64,000 nucleotides of DNA from Streptococcus oralis subsp. dentisani (GTDB lineage: Bacteria; Bacillota; Bacilli; Lactobacillales; Streptococcaceae), in the NCBI RefSeq assembly GCF_002096335.1, contig NZ_NCUW01000029.1:186001-250000 (forward strand). Direction: 5' to 3'. This document shows, one piece after another, positions 1-11,956 of this stretch. The notes beneath the pieces were generated by a model. The model was not told the origin of the DNA and did not search any database. It saw nothing but the letters and a program-made list of their open reading frames with translations. A program made the position numbers and the translations under genes. The first letter of the stretch is position 1; every line of letters begins with the position of its first letter.

Positions 1-4
1 CAAT

Positions 5-33
5 AAAAAGCGAGATTCAATCTCGCTTTTTTG
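5..33 (-). terminator. Rho-independent terminator after strH
   Basis: A perfect 12-bp stem (AAAAAGCGAGAT / ATCTCGCTTTTT) with a TCA loop lies 19 bases past the strH stop. T-runs flank the stem on both strands, so it could also stop transcription coming from the left edge. Confidence 0.85.
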
Positions 34-51
34 TATGCTTATCGAAGGGGT

Positions 52-3801
<3,750 letters not shown>

Positions 3802-3814
3802 TTATTATGTTGTA

Positions 3815-3828
3815 TGATAACGTTTACA
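3815..3828 (-). promoter_or_regulatory. cre site (CcpA operator) of strH
   Basis: On the minus strand TGTAAACGTTATCA matches the cre consensus TGWAANCGNTNWCA at every position. It lies just downstream of the predicted start of transcription, a position where CcpA would block transcription. Glucose repression of strH is inferred. Confidence 0.75.
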
Positions 3829-3841
3829 TAAAACTGTTTTT

Positions 3842-3870
3842 ATTTTATTATCTAAACTATAAAAAGTCAA
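3842..3870 (-). promoter_or_regulatory. strH promoter
   Basis: Minus-strand -35 TTGACT (3865-3870) and -10 TAAAAT (3842-3847) are separated by exactly 17 bp, upstream of the strH cre site and ribosome binding site. In the rest of the 301-base gap (3871-4059) I see no gene. Confidence 0.75.
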
Positions 3871-4059
3871 GCGGCTTTATGAAAGAACTATAATAAATGG
3901 AAAAAATCATAAGATTAGGAAGCTGTTTCCCCTAGCAAATCTGCTCTAGCAGAAAATTTTTCTGACTATTTTACTTGTTTTTAGTAAAAACGCTACTAAT
4001 TATAGATTTACCTTTTATCGTATGTTCATACTAAATGGTGCATGCTATAATAGACATAG

Positions 4060-4087
4060 AAAAACCTGAGTCTAAACTCAGGTTTTT
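4060..4087 (-). terminator. Rho-independent terminator after the GntR gene
   Basis: Perfect 12-bp stem AAAAACCTGAGT / ACTCAGGTTTTT with a CTAA loop, directly beyond the stop codon of the GntR-type gene. The A/T ends make it usable in both directions. Confidence 0.85.
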
Positions 4088-4088
4088 C

Positions 4089-4805
4089 TTATCGACCTCT
4101 ATTACTTGAGATAAATTTAATCTTGTAGTAATCCGCTCGCTTATAAGTTTCGCTATAGGCCAGAACTTGACCAGTAGCTTCTAGCTTGGTTGTCTTGGTT
4201 TGGAAGACTGTTGGGAATTGTGTATCGATTCCTAATACAGAAGCAGCGTGCTCGGGGGTTGGGAATGCAATCTCATTGATTTCCTCAAAATGCTCATCAC
4301 TCATGTGGATGTGGTAGTCCAGCTTGAAGCGTGTATAGATAGAACTATAGTAGTCAAGATTTGGATAGTTGGCATTGATATATTGTTCAGGAATATAAGA
4401 AGTGTGGTAGATATAAGTTACGTCATTACTTTGACGAATTCGTTCAATTTTATAGTAGAATTGATCACCACGTAATCCAAGTTTCTCCAAATATTCAAGT
4501 GTGTTTCCACGTTCGATAGAAAGGACGGTTACCTTATCATCTTTTGTTTCAAAGATTTCGACATCTGAAAATTCAACGAGTTTGTGCTTACGAGCGCGTG
4601 ATACGAATGTTCCTTTCCCTTGTTGGCGGACAATATAGCCATCTTTGGCAAGGTCGTTCAAAGCGCGTACGACGGTAATAGAACTTACATCATACATGGC
4701 GATCAACTCTGCTTCAGTATAGAACTTGTCTCCACTCGCAAATTGACCAGAGATTATTTTGTTTTTCAATTCATCTTTAATATATTGGTATTTTGGAATA
4801 GCCAT
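4089..4805 (-). CDS. bgaR: GntR/HutC-family repressor of the adjacent bgaC operon (BgaR-like)
   Basis: This 238-residue DNA-binding regulator has an N-terminal winged helix (residues about 3-70, with GQFASGDKFYTEAELIAMYD and the recognition region SSITVVRALNDLAKDGYIVR, then QQGKGTFV). A C-terminal UTRA effector domain of the HutC type spans about 85-230. UTRA domains usually bind phosphorylated sugars; here a galactose- or galactosamine-derived phosphate imported by the neighbouring PTS is likely (inference). The start ATG at 4805 is preceded by GAGGTG; an in-frame start 14 codons upstream lacks this support. The gene is divergent from bgaC, the classic layout for a local repressor, and in pneumococcus the equivalent gene is described as repressing bgaC. 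Confidence 0.85.
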   Translation of the reverse strand: MAIPKYQYIKDELKNKIISGQFASGDKFYTEAELIAMYDVSSITVVRALNDLAKDGYIVRQQGKGTFVSRARKHKLVEFSDVEIFETKDDKVTVLSIERGNTLEYLEKLGLRGDQFYYKIERIRQSNDVTYIYHTSYIPEQYINANYPNLDYYSSIYTRFKLDYHIHMSDEHFEEINEIAFPTPEHAASVLGIDTQFPTVFQTKTTKLEATGQVLAYSETYKRADYYKIKFISSNRGR

Positions 4806-4882
4806 AATTTCACCTCGATTCTCTTTCTCTATCCTTGATTTTACCATAAATATAAAGAAAATAGTAGTATTTAGATAAAAAA

Positions 4883-4913
4883 ATAGAATAACAGACTAAA
4901 AATGTTATTCTAT
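4883..4913. promoter_or_regulatory. Perfect 11-bp inverted repeat, candidate GntR operator
   Basis: ATAGAATAACA and TGTTATTCTAT flank a 9-base spacer in the 318-base divergent region between the repressor gene and bgaC. Apart from this, the bgaC promoter and the cre-like site, I see no other structure in the region. Binding by the local GntR protein is an inference; the repeat lies closer to the repressor's own promoter than to that of bgaC. Confidence 0.45.
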
Positions 4914-5044
4914 GTATGAGAAGTAGCTCATTTTAACGACTTGCTAAAATTTACTAGAGGGTTCATTTTCATGTGGTATTTGCAGAAAGCTAGTAAAAGA
5001 GAAGTAAAAAAATAGAAAAAATTTAAAAAATTTTCTAAAACCTA

Positions 5045-5073
5045 TTGACAAATGCAAAAGATTTGATTATATT
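5045..5073 (+). promoter_or_regulatory. bgaC operon promoter
   Basis: Consensus -35 TTGACA (5045-5050), a 17-bp spacer and -10 TATATT (5068-5073), about 50 bases before the bgaC start. Confidence 0.8.
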
Positions 5074-5087
5074 TAATATTATAACAA

Positions 5088-5102
5088 ATGAAAGCGCAAA
5101 CT
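5088..5102 (+). promoter_or_regulatory. cre-like site downstream of the bgaC promoter
   Basis: ATGAAAGCGCAAACT fits the degenerate cre pattern WTGNAANCGNWNNCW and lies about 15 bp past the -10 box. This suggests CcpA road-block repression of the whole bgaC-PTS operon in glucose (inference). Confidence 0.5.
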
Positions 5103-5123
5103 TAATTAGTCAGAGGTGGGAAC

Positions 5124-6911
5124 ATGCCAAGATTTAAAATTGAGAACGATTTCTACCTAGATGGAGAACCGTTCAAGATTTTGTCCGGCGCCATTCATTA
5201 TTTTAGGATTCCAGCAGAGGATTGGTATCATTCTCTCTACAACTTAAAGGCGCTTGGCTTTAATACAGTCGAGACTTATGTGGCTTGGAATTTACACGAG
5301 CCTGTTGAGGGAAAATTTAATTTTGAAGGTGCTCTAGATTTGGAGAAATTTCTCCAAATAGCACAGGAATTGGGCCTTTATGCTATTGTACGTCCTTCGC
5401 CATTTATCTGTGCCGAGTGGGAGTTCGGTGGCTTACCAGCTTGGCTCTTGACCAAGCCCATGCGAATCCGCTCGTCCGACCCGGCCTACATCGAGGCAGT
5501 TGCTCGCTATTATGACCAATTATTGCCAAGGCTCGTGCCTCGCTTGTTGGACAATGGCGGAAACATTCTCATGATGCAAGTCGAAAATGAATATGGTTCT
5601 TATGGAGAAGATAAGTCTTATCTGAGAGCGATTCGAAAATTGATGGAAGATCGAGGGATTGATTGCCCACTCTTTACTTCAGACGGTCCTTGGAGGGCTA
5701 CTCTGAAAGCCGGAACCTTGATTGAAGAAGATCTCTTTGTGACAGGAAACTTCGGTTCTAAGGCTCCTTACAACTTTTCACAGATGCAAGAATTCTTTGA
5801 TGAGTATGGCAAAAAATGGCCCCTCATGTGTATGGAATTCTGGGATGGCTGGTTCAACCGTTGGAAAGAACCCATCATCACGCGTGATCCAAAAGAGTTG
5901 GCAGAAGCTGTTCGAGAGGTGTTAGAGCAAGGCTCCATCAACCTTTACATGTTCCATGGCGGAACAAACTTTGGTTTCATGAATGGTTGCTCGGCTCGAG
6001 GAACTCTGGATTTGCCACAAGTTACATCTTACGATTATGATGCCCTTCTCGATGAAGAAGGAAATCCAACTGCTAAATACCTAGCAGTCAAGAAGATGAT
6101 GGCAACACACTTTCCAGAGTATCCACAGTTGGAACCACTTTACAAGGAAAGCATGGAAATGGAATCCATTCCACTAGTCGAAAAAGTTTCCTTGTTTGAA
6201 ACCTTGGATAGTCTGGCAAGTCCAACTGAAAGCCTCTATCCAAAAGCGATGGAAGAACTTGGTCAAAGTTATGGCTATCTTCTTTATCGTACCGAAGCAA
6301 GTTGGGATGCAGAAGAGGAACGTCTCCGTATCATCGATGGACGTGACCGAGCTCAACTCTATGTAGATGGTCAATGGATTGCCACTCAATACCAGACAGA
6401 AATTGGTGAAGATATCTACTGTCAAGGCAACCGAGAAGGCTTTTCAGAGATTGACATCTTGATCGAAAATATGGGGCGTGTCAACTACGGACATAAGTTC
6501 TTGGCAGATACGCAACGTAAAGGGATTCGTACAGGTGTCTGTAAGGATCTACACTTCATGTTAAATTGGAAACAATATCCACTTCCATTGGATAATCCTG
6601 AGAAAATTGATTTTTCAAAAGGATGGACAGAAGGACAACCAGCCTTTTACGCTTTCGACTTTACCGTTGAAGAGCCTAAGGATACCTACTTAGATTTATC
6701 TGAGTTCGGTAAGGGAGTTGCCTTTGTCAACGGGCTTCACCTAGGACGTTTCTGGAATGTCGGCCCGACCCTCTCACTTTATATCCCTCATAGCTATCTC
6801 AAGCAAGGTGATAACCGCATCATCATCTTTGAAACTGAAGGTGAATATAAAGAAGAGATTCATTTAACTCGTAAACCTACACTAAAACACATAAAGGGGG
6901 AAAACTTATGA
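5124..6911 (+). CDS. bgaC: BgaC, GH35 beta-galactosidase
   Basis: This 595-residue glycoside hydrolase family 35 enzyme is known in pneumococcus to cleave terminal Gal-beta-1,3-GlcNAc. The TIM barrel occupies about residues 5-330. The proposed acid/base is E156 in VENEYGSYG and the nucleophile E238 in MEFWDGWFNRW. C-terminal beta-sandwich domains follow, ending near KGVAFVNGLHLGRFWNVGP. There is no signal peptide, anchor or membrane segment, so it is cytoplasmic or exported by a non-classical route. AGAGGTG precedes the ATG. It is the first gene of the operon, and its stop overlaps the EIIB start (ATGA, 4 bases), so it probably acts on disaccharides delivered by that PTS. Confidence 0.95.
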   Translation: MPRFKIENDFYLDGEPFKILSGAIHYFRIPAEDWYHSLYNLKALGFNTVETYVAWNLHEPVEGKFNFEGALDLEKFLQIAQELGLYAIVRPSPFICAEWEFGGLPAWLLTKPMRIRSSDPAYIEAVARYYDQLLPRLVPRLLDNGGNILMMQVENEYGSYGEDKSYLRAIRKLMEDRGIDCPLFTSDGPWRATLKAGTLIEEDLFVTGNFGSKAPYNFSQMQEFFDEYGKKWPLMCMEFWDGWFNRWKEPIITRDPKELAEAVREVLEQGSINLYMFHGGTNFGFMNGCSARGTLDLPQVTSYDYDALLDEEGNPTAKYLAVKKMMATHFPEYPQLEPLYKESMEMESIPLVEKVSLFETLDSLASPTESLYPKAMEELGQSYGYLLYRTEASWDAEEERLRIIDGRDRAQLYVDGQWIATQYQTEIGEDIYCQGNREGFSEIDILIENMGRVNYGHKFLADTQRKGIRTGVCKDLHFMLNWKQYPLPLDNPEKIDFSKGWTEGQPAFYAFDFTVEEPKDTYLDLSEFGKGVAFVNGLHLGRFWNVGPTLSLYIPHSYLKQGDNRIIIFETEGEYKEEIHLTRKPTLKHIKGENL

Positions 6912-7384
6912 CAATTGTAGGATGCCGTATCGATGGACGTTTGATCCACGGTCAAGTAGCCAATCTTTGGGCTGGAAAACTAAATGTTTCGCGCATTATG
7001 GTTGTAGACGACGAAGTTGTTAACAACGATATTGAAAAGAGTGGTTTGAAACTTGCAACACCACCAGGTGTGAAACTCAGTATCTTGCCAGTTGAGAAAG
7101 CAGCAGCAAATATCCTTGCTGGTAAATACGATAGTCAACGTCTCTTTATCGTTGCACGTAAACCAGACCGTTTCCTTGGTTTGGTCGAAGCAGGTGTTCC
7201 GCTTGAAACACTCAACGTCGGCAATATGTCTCAAACACCAGAAACTCGCTCTATCACACGTTCTATCAACGTGGTAGACAAGGATGTGGAAGATTTCCAC
7301 AAACTAGCAGAAAAAGGTGTGAAACTCACTGCTCAAATGGTTCCAAATGATCCAGTTTCAGACTTTTTGAGCTTATTAAAATAG
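6908..7384 (+). CDS. PTS EIIB, mannose/sorbose family
   Basis: This 158-residue cytoplasmic phosphocarrier of a mannose-class PTS takes phosphate from EIIA and passes it to the sugar entering through EIIC/EIID. The conserved N-terminal segment GCRIDGRLIHGQVA contains the phosphorylated histidine H14; the length is typical for a stand-alone EIIB. Translation is coupled to bgaC by a 4-base overlap, with AAAGGGGG as the ribosome binding site. The substrate is most likely a galactose-containing disaccharide or amino sugar released from host glycans, judged from neighbouring bgaC and agaS; the sequence alone cannot settle this. Confidence 0.9.
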   Translation: MTIVGCRIDGRLIHGQVANLWAGKLNVSRIMVVDDEVVNNDIEKSGLKLATPPGVKLSILPVEKAAANILAGKYDSQRLFIVARKPDRFLGLVEAGVPLETLNVGNMSQTPETRSITRSINVVDKDVEDFHKLAEKGVKLTAQMVPNDPVSDFLSLLK

Positions 7385-7410
7385 GAAAAAATTTTTAGGA
7401 GGTCATTGTT

Positions 7411-8316
7411 ATGATACAATGGTGGCAAATTTTACTTCTCACTTTGTACTCAGCTTATCAAATCTGTGATGAGTTGACAATCGTTTCATCTGCAGGTTCC
7501 CCTGTATTCGCTGGTTTCATTACTGGTTTGATCATGGGAGATGTGACAACTGGTTTGTTTATCGGTGGTAGCTTGCAGTTGTTCGTTCTCGGGGTTGGTA
7601 CCTTCGGTGGTGCTTCTCGTATCGACGCAACTTCTGGTGCGGTTCTTGCAACAGCATTCTCTATCTCTCAAGGTATTGATACAGACCTTGCGATTACAAC
7701 AATCGCTGTACCAGTAGCAGCACTTTTGACATACTTCGACGTTCTTGGACGTATGACAACTACTTTCTTTGCACACCGTATTGATGCTGCGATCGAACGC
7801 TTTGACTACAAAGGTATCGAACGTAACTACCTACTTGGTGCGCTTCCATGGGCTCTTTCTCGTGCCCTTCCAGTATTCTTCGCTCTTGCTTTTGGTGGTG
7901 CTTTCGTACAATCAGTAGTAGACCTTGTTAAAGAATACCAATGGGTTGCAGACGGTTTGACACTTGCAGGTCGTATGCTTCCAGGTCTTGGATTTGCAAT
8001 CTTGCTTCGTTACCTTCCAGTTAAACGTAACCTTCACTACCTTGCAATGGGATTCGGTTTGACAGCTATGTTGACTGTTCTTTACTCATATGTAACAGGT
8101 CTTGGTGGAGCCGTTGCGGGTATCCTTGGTACTCTTCCTGCTGATGTTGCTGAAAAGATTGGCTTTGCTAACAACTTCAAAGGTTTGTCTATGATCGGTA
8201 TCTCTATCGTAGGTATCTTCCTTGCAGTTGTTCACTTTAAGAACAGCCAAAAAGTAGCTGTAGCAGCACCTTCTACACCATCAGAAAGTGGGGAAATCGA
8301 AGATGACGAATTCTAA
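7411..8316 (+). CDS. PTS EIIC, mannose/sorbose family membrane subunit
   Basis: This 301-residue integral membrane protein has many hydrophobic helices throughout and forms, with EIID, the sugar channel of the mannose-class PTS. Typical EIIC features are an early DELTIVSSAGSPVFAGFITG segment and a Gly-rich LFIGGSLQLFVLGVGTFGG stretch. The C-terminus is short, hydrophilic and acidic. AGGAGG lies just upstream of the ATG and the gene follows EIIB after 26 bases. The EIID start lies inside its 3' end, indicating coupled translation in fixed ratio. Confidence 0.9.
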   Translation: MIQWWQILLLTLYSAYQICDELTIVSSAGSPVFAGFITGLIMGDVTTGLFIGGSLQLFVLGVGTFGGASRIDATSGAVLATAFSISQGIDTDLAITTIAVPVAALLTYFDVLGRMTTTFFAHRIDAAIERFDYKGIERNYLLGALPWALSRALPVFFALAFGGAFVQSVVDLVKEYQWVADGLTLAGRMLPGLGFAILLRYLPVKRNLHYLAMGFGLTAMLTVLYSYVTGLGGAVAGILGTLPADVAEKIGFANNFKGLSMIGISIVGIFLAVVHFKNSQKVAVAAPSTPSESGEIEDDEF

Positions 8317-9124
8317 TTACAAACTTACAAAAGAAGATTTTAATCAAATCAACAAACGTAGCTTGTTTACTTTCCAATTAGGTTGGAACTACGAACGTAT
8401 GCAAGCTTCTGGTTACCTTTACATGATCTTGCCTCAATTGCGTAAAATGTATGGGGATGGAACTCCTGAATTGAAAGAAATGATGAAAGTTCATACTCAA
8501 TTCTTCAATACTTCACCATTCTTCCACACTATTATCGCTGGTTTTGACCTTGCCATGGAAGAAAAAGATGGTGTGGGTTCAAAAGATGCCGTTAACGGTA
8601 TCAAGACAGGTTTGATGGGACCATTCGCTCCTCTTGGAGATACAATCTTTGGTTCACTTGTACCTGCTATCATGGGATCTATCGCAGCAACTATGGCTAT
8701 CGCTGGCCAACCATGGGGTATCTTCCTTTGGATCGCAGTTGCAGTTGCATATGACATCTTCCGTTGGAAACAATTGGAATTTGCCTACAAAGAAGGGGTT
8801 AACCTTATCAACAACATGCAAAGTACTTTGACAGCTTTGATTGATGCTGCATCTGTACTTGGTGTCTTCATGATGGGTGCTCTTGTAGCGACAATGATCA
8901 ACTTTGAGATTTCTTACAAATTGCCAATCGGTGAAAAGATGATTGACTTCCAAGACATCTTGAACTCAATCTTCCCACGCTTGCTTCCAGCAATCTTTAC
9001 TGCCTTTATCTTCTGGTTGCTTGGTAAGAAAGGTATGAACTCTACTAAAGCGATCGGTATCATTATCGTTCTTGCAGTAGGTCTTTCATTCATCGGTAAA
9101 TTCTTGCTTGGAATGGGCGCATAA
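8303..9124 (+). CDS. PTS EIID, mannose/sorbose family membrane subunit
   Basis: This 273-residue EIID partner of EIIC begins with KLTKEDFNQINKRSLFTFQL and the family-typical NYERMQASGYLYMILPQLRKMYG. The central Gly-rich part (GIKTGLMGPFAPLGDTIFGS) and C-terminal hydrophobic helices match the mannose-class EIID layout. I chose the ATG at 8303, with GGGG nine bases upstream; a GTG five codons earlier (8288) is in frame but less likely. It overlaps EIIC by 14 bases and is followed after three bases by EIIA. Confidence 0.9.
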   Translation: MTNSNYKLTKEDFNQINKRSLFTFQLGWNYERMQASGYLYMILPQLRKMYGDGTPELKEMMKVHTQFFNTSPFFHTIIAGFDLAMEEKDGVGSKDAVNGIKTGLMGPFAPLGDTIFGSLVPAIMGSIAATMAIAGQPWGIFLWIAVAVAYDIFRWKQLEFAYKEGVNLINNMQSTLTALIDAASVLGVFMMGALVATMINFEISYKLPIGEKMIDFQDILNSIFPRLLPAIFTAFIFWLLGKKGMNSTKAIGIIIVLAVGLSFIGKFLLGMGA

Positions 9125-9127
9125 TTT

Positions 9128-9532
9128 ATGAGTAAATCATTAATTTTGGTGAGTCATGGTCGTTTCTGTGAAGAACTTAAAGGTAGCACAGAAATGATCA
9201 TGGGTCCACAGGACAACATTCATGCGGTGGCTCTTCTTCCAGAAGATGGTCCAGAAGAATTTACTGCAAAATTTGAAGCTGCTATCGAAGGATTGGATGA
9301 TTTCCTAGTTTTTGCGGATCTTCTCGGTGGTACACCATGTAACGTGGTAAGCCGTTTGATCATGGAAGGACGCGACATTGAACTCTACGCAGGGATGAAT
9401 CTTCCAATGGTGATTGAATTTATCAATGCAAGCCTTACAGGTGCAGATGCGGATTATAAGAGCCGTGCTGCAGAAAGCATTGTAAAAGTCAACGACCTGT
9501 TAGCGGGCTTCGATGATGACGAAGATGAATAA
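9128..9532 (+). CDS. PTS EIIA, mannose family
   Basis: This 134-residue cytoplasmic EIIA accepts phosphate from HPr on H10, in LILVSHGRFCEEL, and hands it to EIIB. Other family marks are the FADLLGGTPCNV segment and an acidic tail (DDDEDE). It is the last of the four PTS genes, three bases after EIID. A strong hairpin follows before agaS, so PTS and downstream enzyme levels may be set separately. Confidence 0.9.
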   Translation: MSKSLILVSHGRFCEELKGSTEMIMGPQDNIHAVALLPEDGPEEFTAKFEAAIEGLDDFLVFADLLGGTPCNVVSRLIMEGRDIELYAGMNLPMVIEFINASLTGADADYKSRAAESIVKVNDLLAGFDDDEDE

Positions 9533-9565
9533 GATGTAACTTAGAGCATCTTATATAGAATATAC

Positions 9566-9594
9566 ATGGGAATGGGAGTCACTCCCATTCCCAT
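9566..9594 (+). terminator. Hairpin between the PTS genes and agaS
   Basis: A perfect 13-bp stem (ATGGGAATGGGAG / CTCCCATTCCCAT, loop TCA) is followed by ATTTTC. The short U-tail suggests a partial terminator or an mRNA processing/stability element rather than a full stop, since agaS belongs to the same operon in relatives. Confidence 0.55.
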
Positions 9595-9636
9595 ATTTTC
9601 AATAGGAATGAAACAACAATAGATTAGAGGAACTCT

Positions 9637-10803
9637 ATGCTAAATTACACAAAAGAAGAATTACTTGAACTGGGTGCAGAAATCACGACTCGTGAAATCT
9701 ACCAACAGCCTGATGTATGGAAAGAAGCTTTTGAAGCCTATCAAGCGAAACGGGAAGAAATTGCAGCCTTCCTACAAGGGATTGCGGATAAACATGACTA
9801 TATCAAGGTCATCTTGACAGGTGCTGGGACTTCTGCTTATGTGGGAGATACCTTGGTGCCTTACTTTAAGGAAGTCTATGACGAACGCAAATGGAATTTC
9901 AATGCCATTGCGACAACTGATATTGTTGCCAATCCAGAAACCTATCTGAAAAAAGATGTGGCGACTGTCCTTGTTTCCTTTGCTCGTAGTGGAAATTCAC
10001 CTGAAAGTGTGGCGACGGTTGATTTGGCTAAAGCCTTGGTTGACGACCTCTATCAAGTGACCATTACATGTGCTGCAGAAGGGAAATTGGCACTTCAAGC
10101 CCATGGCGATGACCACAATCTCTTACTCTTGCAACCAGCTGCTTCCAATGACGCTGGATTTGCCATGACTTCTAGTTTTACGTCTATGATGCTAACAGCT
10201 CTCTTGGTCTTTGATCCTACAGAATTTGCTGTGAAAACTGAACGTTTTGAAGTTGTTTCTAGCCTTGCTCGTAAGATTCTAGACAATGCAGCAGATGTTA
10301 AAGAGCTTGTTGACCTCGACTTTAACCGTGTTATCTACCTGGGTGCAGGTCCTTTCTTTGGCCTTGCTCATGAAGCTCAGCTCAAGATTTTGGAATTAAC
10401 AGCTGGTCAAGTGGCAACTATGTATGAAAGCCCAGTCGGTTTCCGTCACGGTCCAAAATCATTGATCAACGAAGATACCGTTGTTTTGGTCTTTGGTACA
10501 ACGACAGACTACACTCGCAAGTACGACTTGGACTTGGTTCGTGAAGTTGCTGGTGATCACATTGCTCGTCGTGTTGTGCTTTTGAGTGATCAAGCCTTTG
10601 GTCTTGAAAATGTCAAAGAAGTGGCCCTTGGTTGTGGCGGTGTCTTGAACGATATTTACCGTGTCTTCCCTTACATCGTTTATGCCCAACTCTTTGCCCT
10701 ATTGACTTCACTCAAGGTAGAAAATAAACCAGATACACCATCTCCTACAGGTACCGTAAACCGTGTGGTACAAGGTGTGATCATTCATGACTATCAAAAA
10801 TAA
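9637..10803 (+). CDS. agaS: AgaS-type sugar isomerase/deaminase (two SIS domains)
   Basis: This 388-residue cytoplasmic enzyme has two sugar-isomerase (SIS) domains, the first around residues 45-185 with the phosphosugar loop [10 protein letters not shown] and [11 protein letters not shown], the second around 215-370 with [16 protein letters not shown] and [12 protein letters not shown]. AgaS family members convert galactosamine-6-phosphate to tagatose-6-phosphate plus ammonia, or act as ketose/aldose isomerases. The adjacent tagatose-bisphosphate aldolase gene supports a galactosamine/tagatose route here. AGAGGA lies upstream of the ATG. It is followed after 10 bases by the aldolase gene. 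Confidence 0.88.
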   Translation: MLNYTKEELLELGAEITTREIYQQPDVWKEAFEAYQAKREEIAAFLQGIADKHDYIKVILTGAGTSAYVGDTLVPYFKEVYDERKWNFNAIATTDIVANPETYLKKDVATVLVSFARSGNSPESVATVDLAKALVDDLYQVTITCAAEGKLALQAHGDDHNLLLLQPAASNDAGFAMTSSFTSMMLTALLVFDPTEFAVKTERFEVVSSLARKILDNAADVKELVDLDFNRVIYLGAGPFFGLAHEAQLKILELTAGQVATMYESPVGFRHGPKSLINEDTVVLVFGTTTDYTRKYDLDLVREVAGDHIARRVVLLSDQAFGLENVKEVALGCGGVLNDIYRVFPYIVYAQLFALLTSLKVENKPDTPSPTGTVNRVVQGVIIHDYQK

Positions 10804-10813
10804 GGAAGTGTCT

Positions 10814-11809
10814 ATGAGTAAATTACAATTAAGTCCCAATAAAGTAGCTTGCTTGCAAAAACTCTCTGACGAGAACGGCATTATCTCAGCTCTTGCCTTT
10901 GACCAACGTGGTGCTTTGAAACGCCTCATGGCTCAATACCAAACAGAAGAACCAACAGTGGCTCAAATGGAAGAACTCAAGGTTTTGGTTGCAGATGAAT
11001 TGACAAAATACGCATCCTCTATGCTTCTCGACCCTGAGTATGGTCTCCCAGCTACAAAAGCGCTTGCTCCAAATGCTGGTCTTCTCCTTGCTTATGAAAA
11101 AACAGGATACGACACAACAAGCACCAAACGCTTGCCAGACTGCTTGGATGTTTGGTCTGCCAAACGCATCAAAGAACAAGGTGCAGATGCTGTCAAATTT
11201 TTGCTTTACTATGATGTAGACAGCGCTGACGAACTCAATCAACAAAAACAAGCCTACATCGAACGCATTGGTTCTGAATGCGTGGCAGAAGACATTCCAT
11301 TCTTCCTTGAAATCCTCGCTTACGATGAAAAAATCGCTGATGCAGGTTCTGCAGAATACGCAAAAGTGAAACCACACAAGGTTATCGGTGCCATGAAGGT
11401 CTTCTCAGACCCACGCTTCAACATTGATGTCTTGAAAGTGGAAGTTCCAGTCAACGTCAAATATGTTGAAGGCTTTGGCGATGGTGAAATCGTGCATACA
11501 CGCGAAGAAGCAGCAGCCTTCTTCAAAGCTCAAGACGAAGCAACAAATCTTCCATACATCTACTTGAGTGCGGGTGTATCAGCTAAACTCTTCCAAGAAA
11601 CACTTGTTTTTGCCCACGAATCAGGCGCAAACTTCAACGGAGTTCTTTGCGGCCGTGCAACCTGGGCTGGATCAGTTGAAGCCTACATCAAAGACGGTGA
11701 AGCAGCAGCTCGTGAATGGTTACGCACAACTGGATTTGAGAACATTGACGAACTCAATAAAGTTCTTCAAAAAACAGCAACTTCATGGAAAGAACGTGTA
11801 GAAGCATAA
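10814..11809 (+). CDS. lacD: LacD-type class I tagatose-1,6-bisphosphate aldolase
   Basis: This 331-residue aldolase splits tagatose-1,6-bisphosphate into dihydroxyacetone phosphate and glyceraldehyde-3-phosphate. Family signs are [12 protein letters not shown] near the start, DAVKFLLYY (K128) and the proposed Schiff-base lysine in [11 protein letters not shown] (K208), then [11 protein letters not shown]. The ATG at 10814 has AAGGAAG upstream; an in-frame start at 10787 would lie inside agaS. It sits between agaS and galM, where pneumococcal genomes as I know them usually go straight from agaS to galM. No tagatose-6-phosphate kinase (lacC) is nearby, so that step must be coded elsewhere. Confidence 0.85.
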   Translation: MSKLQLSPNKVACLQKLSDENGIISALAFDQRGALKRLMAQYQTEEPTVAQMEELKVLVADELTKYASSMLLDPEYGLPATKALAPNAGLLLAYEKTGYDTTSTKRLPDCLDVWSAKRIKEQGADAVKFLLYYDVDSADELNQQKQAYIERIGSECVAEDIPFFLEILAYDEKIADAGSAEYAKVKPHKVIGAMKVFSDPRFNIDVLKVEVPVNVKYVEGFGDGEIVHTREEAAAFFKAQDEATNLPYIYLSAGVSAKLFQETLVFAHESGANFNGVLCGRATWAGSVEAYIKDGEAAAREWLRTTGFENIDELNKVLQKTATSWKERVEA

Positions 11810-11888
11810 AAACAAGAATAGAAGAATTCCTTTTTGTTAAGAAGATACTTAAGGTTTTCTGACAAAGGATTCTGAAAATAGAAACTAC

Positions 11889-11920
11889 AACCATAGATGG
11901 TGTATACACTCTCTATGGTT
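11889..11920 (+). other. Inverted repeat between lacD and galM
   Basis: AACCATAGA and TCTATGGTT (9-bp arms) enclose a 14-base loop that itself contains the palindrome GTGTATACAC. There is no T-run after it. It may be a regulatory site or an mRNA stability hairpin in front of galM. Confidence 0.35.
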
Positions 11921-11956
11921 TGTTTACTTAAGAGAAATGGATTAAAGGAGACAAAA

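Noticed and set aside
11897..11956. Longer start for galM
   Set aside because: The upstream ATG lies in a hairpin and has no ribosome binding site, while ATG 11957 follows AAAGGAG and gives the normal N-terminus.
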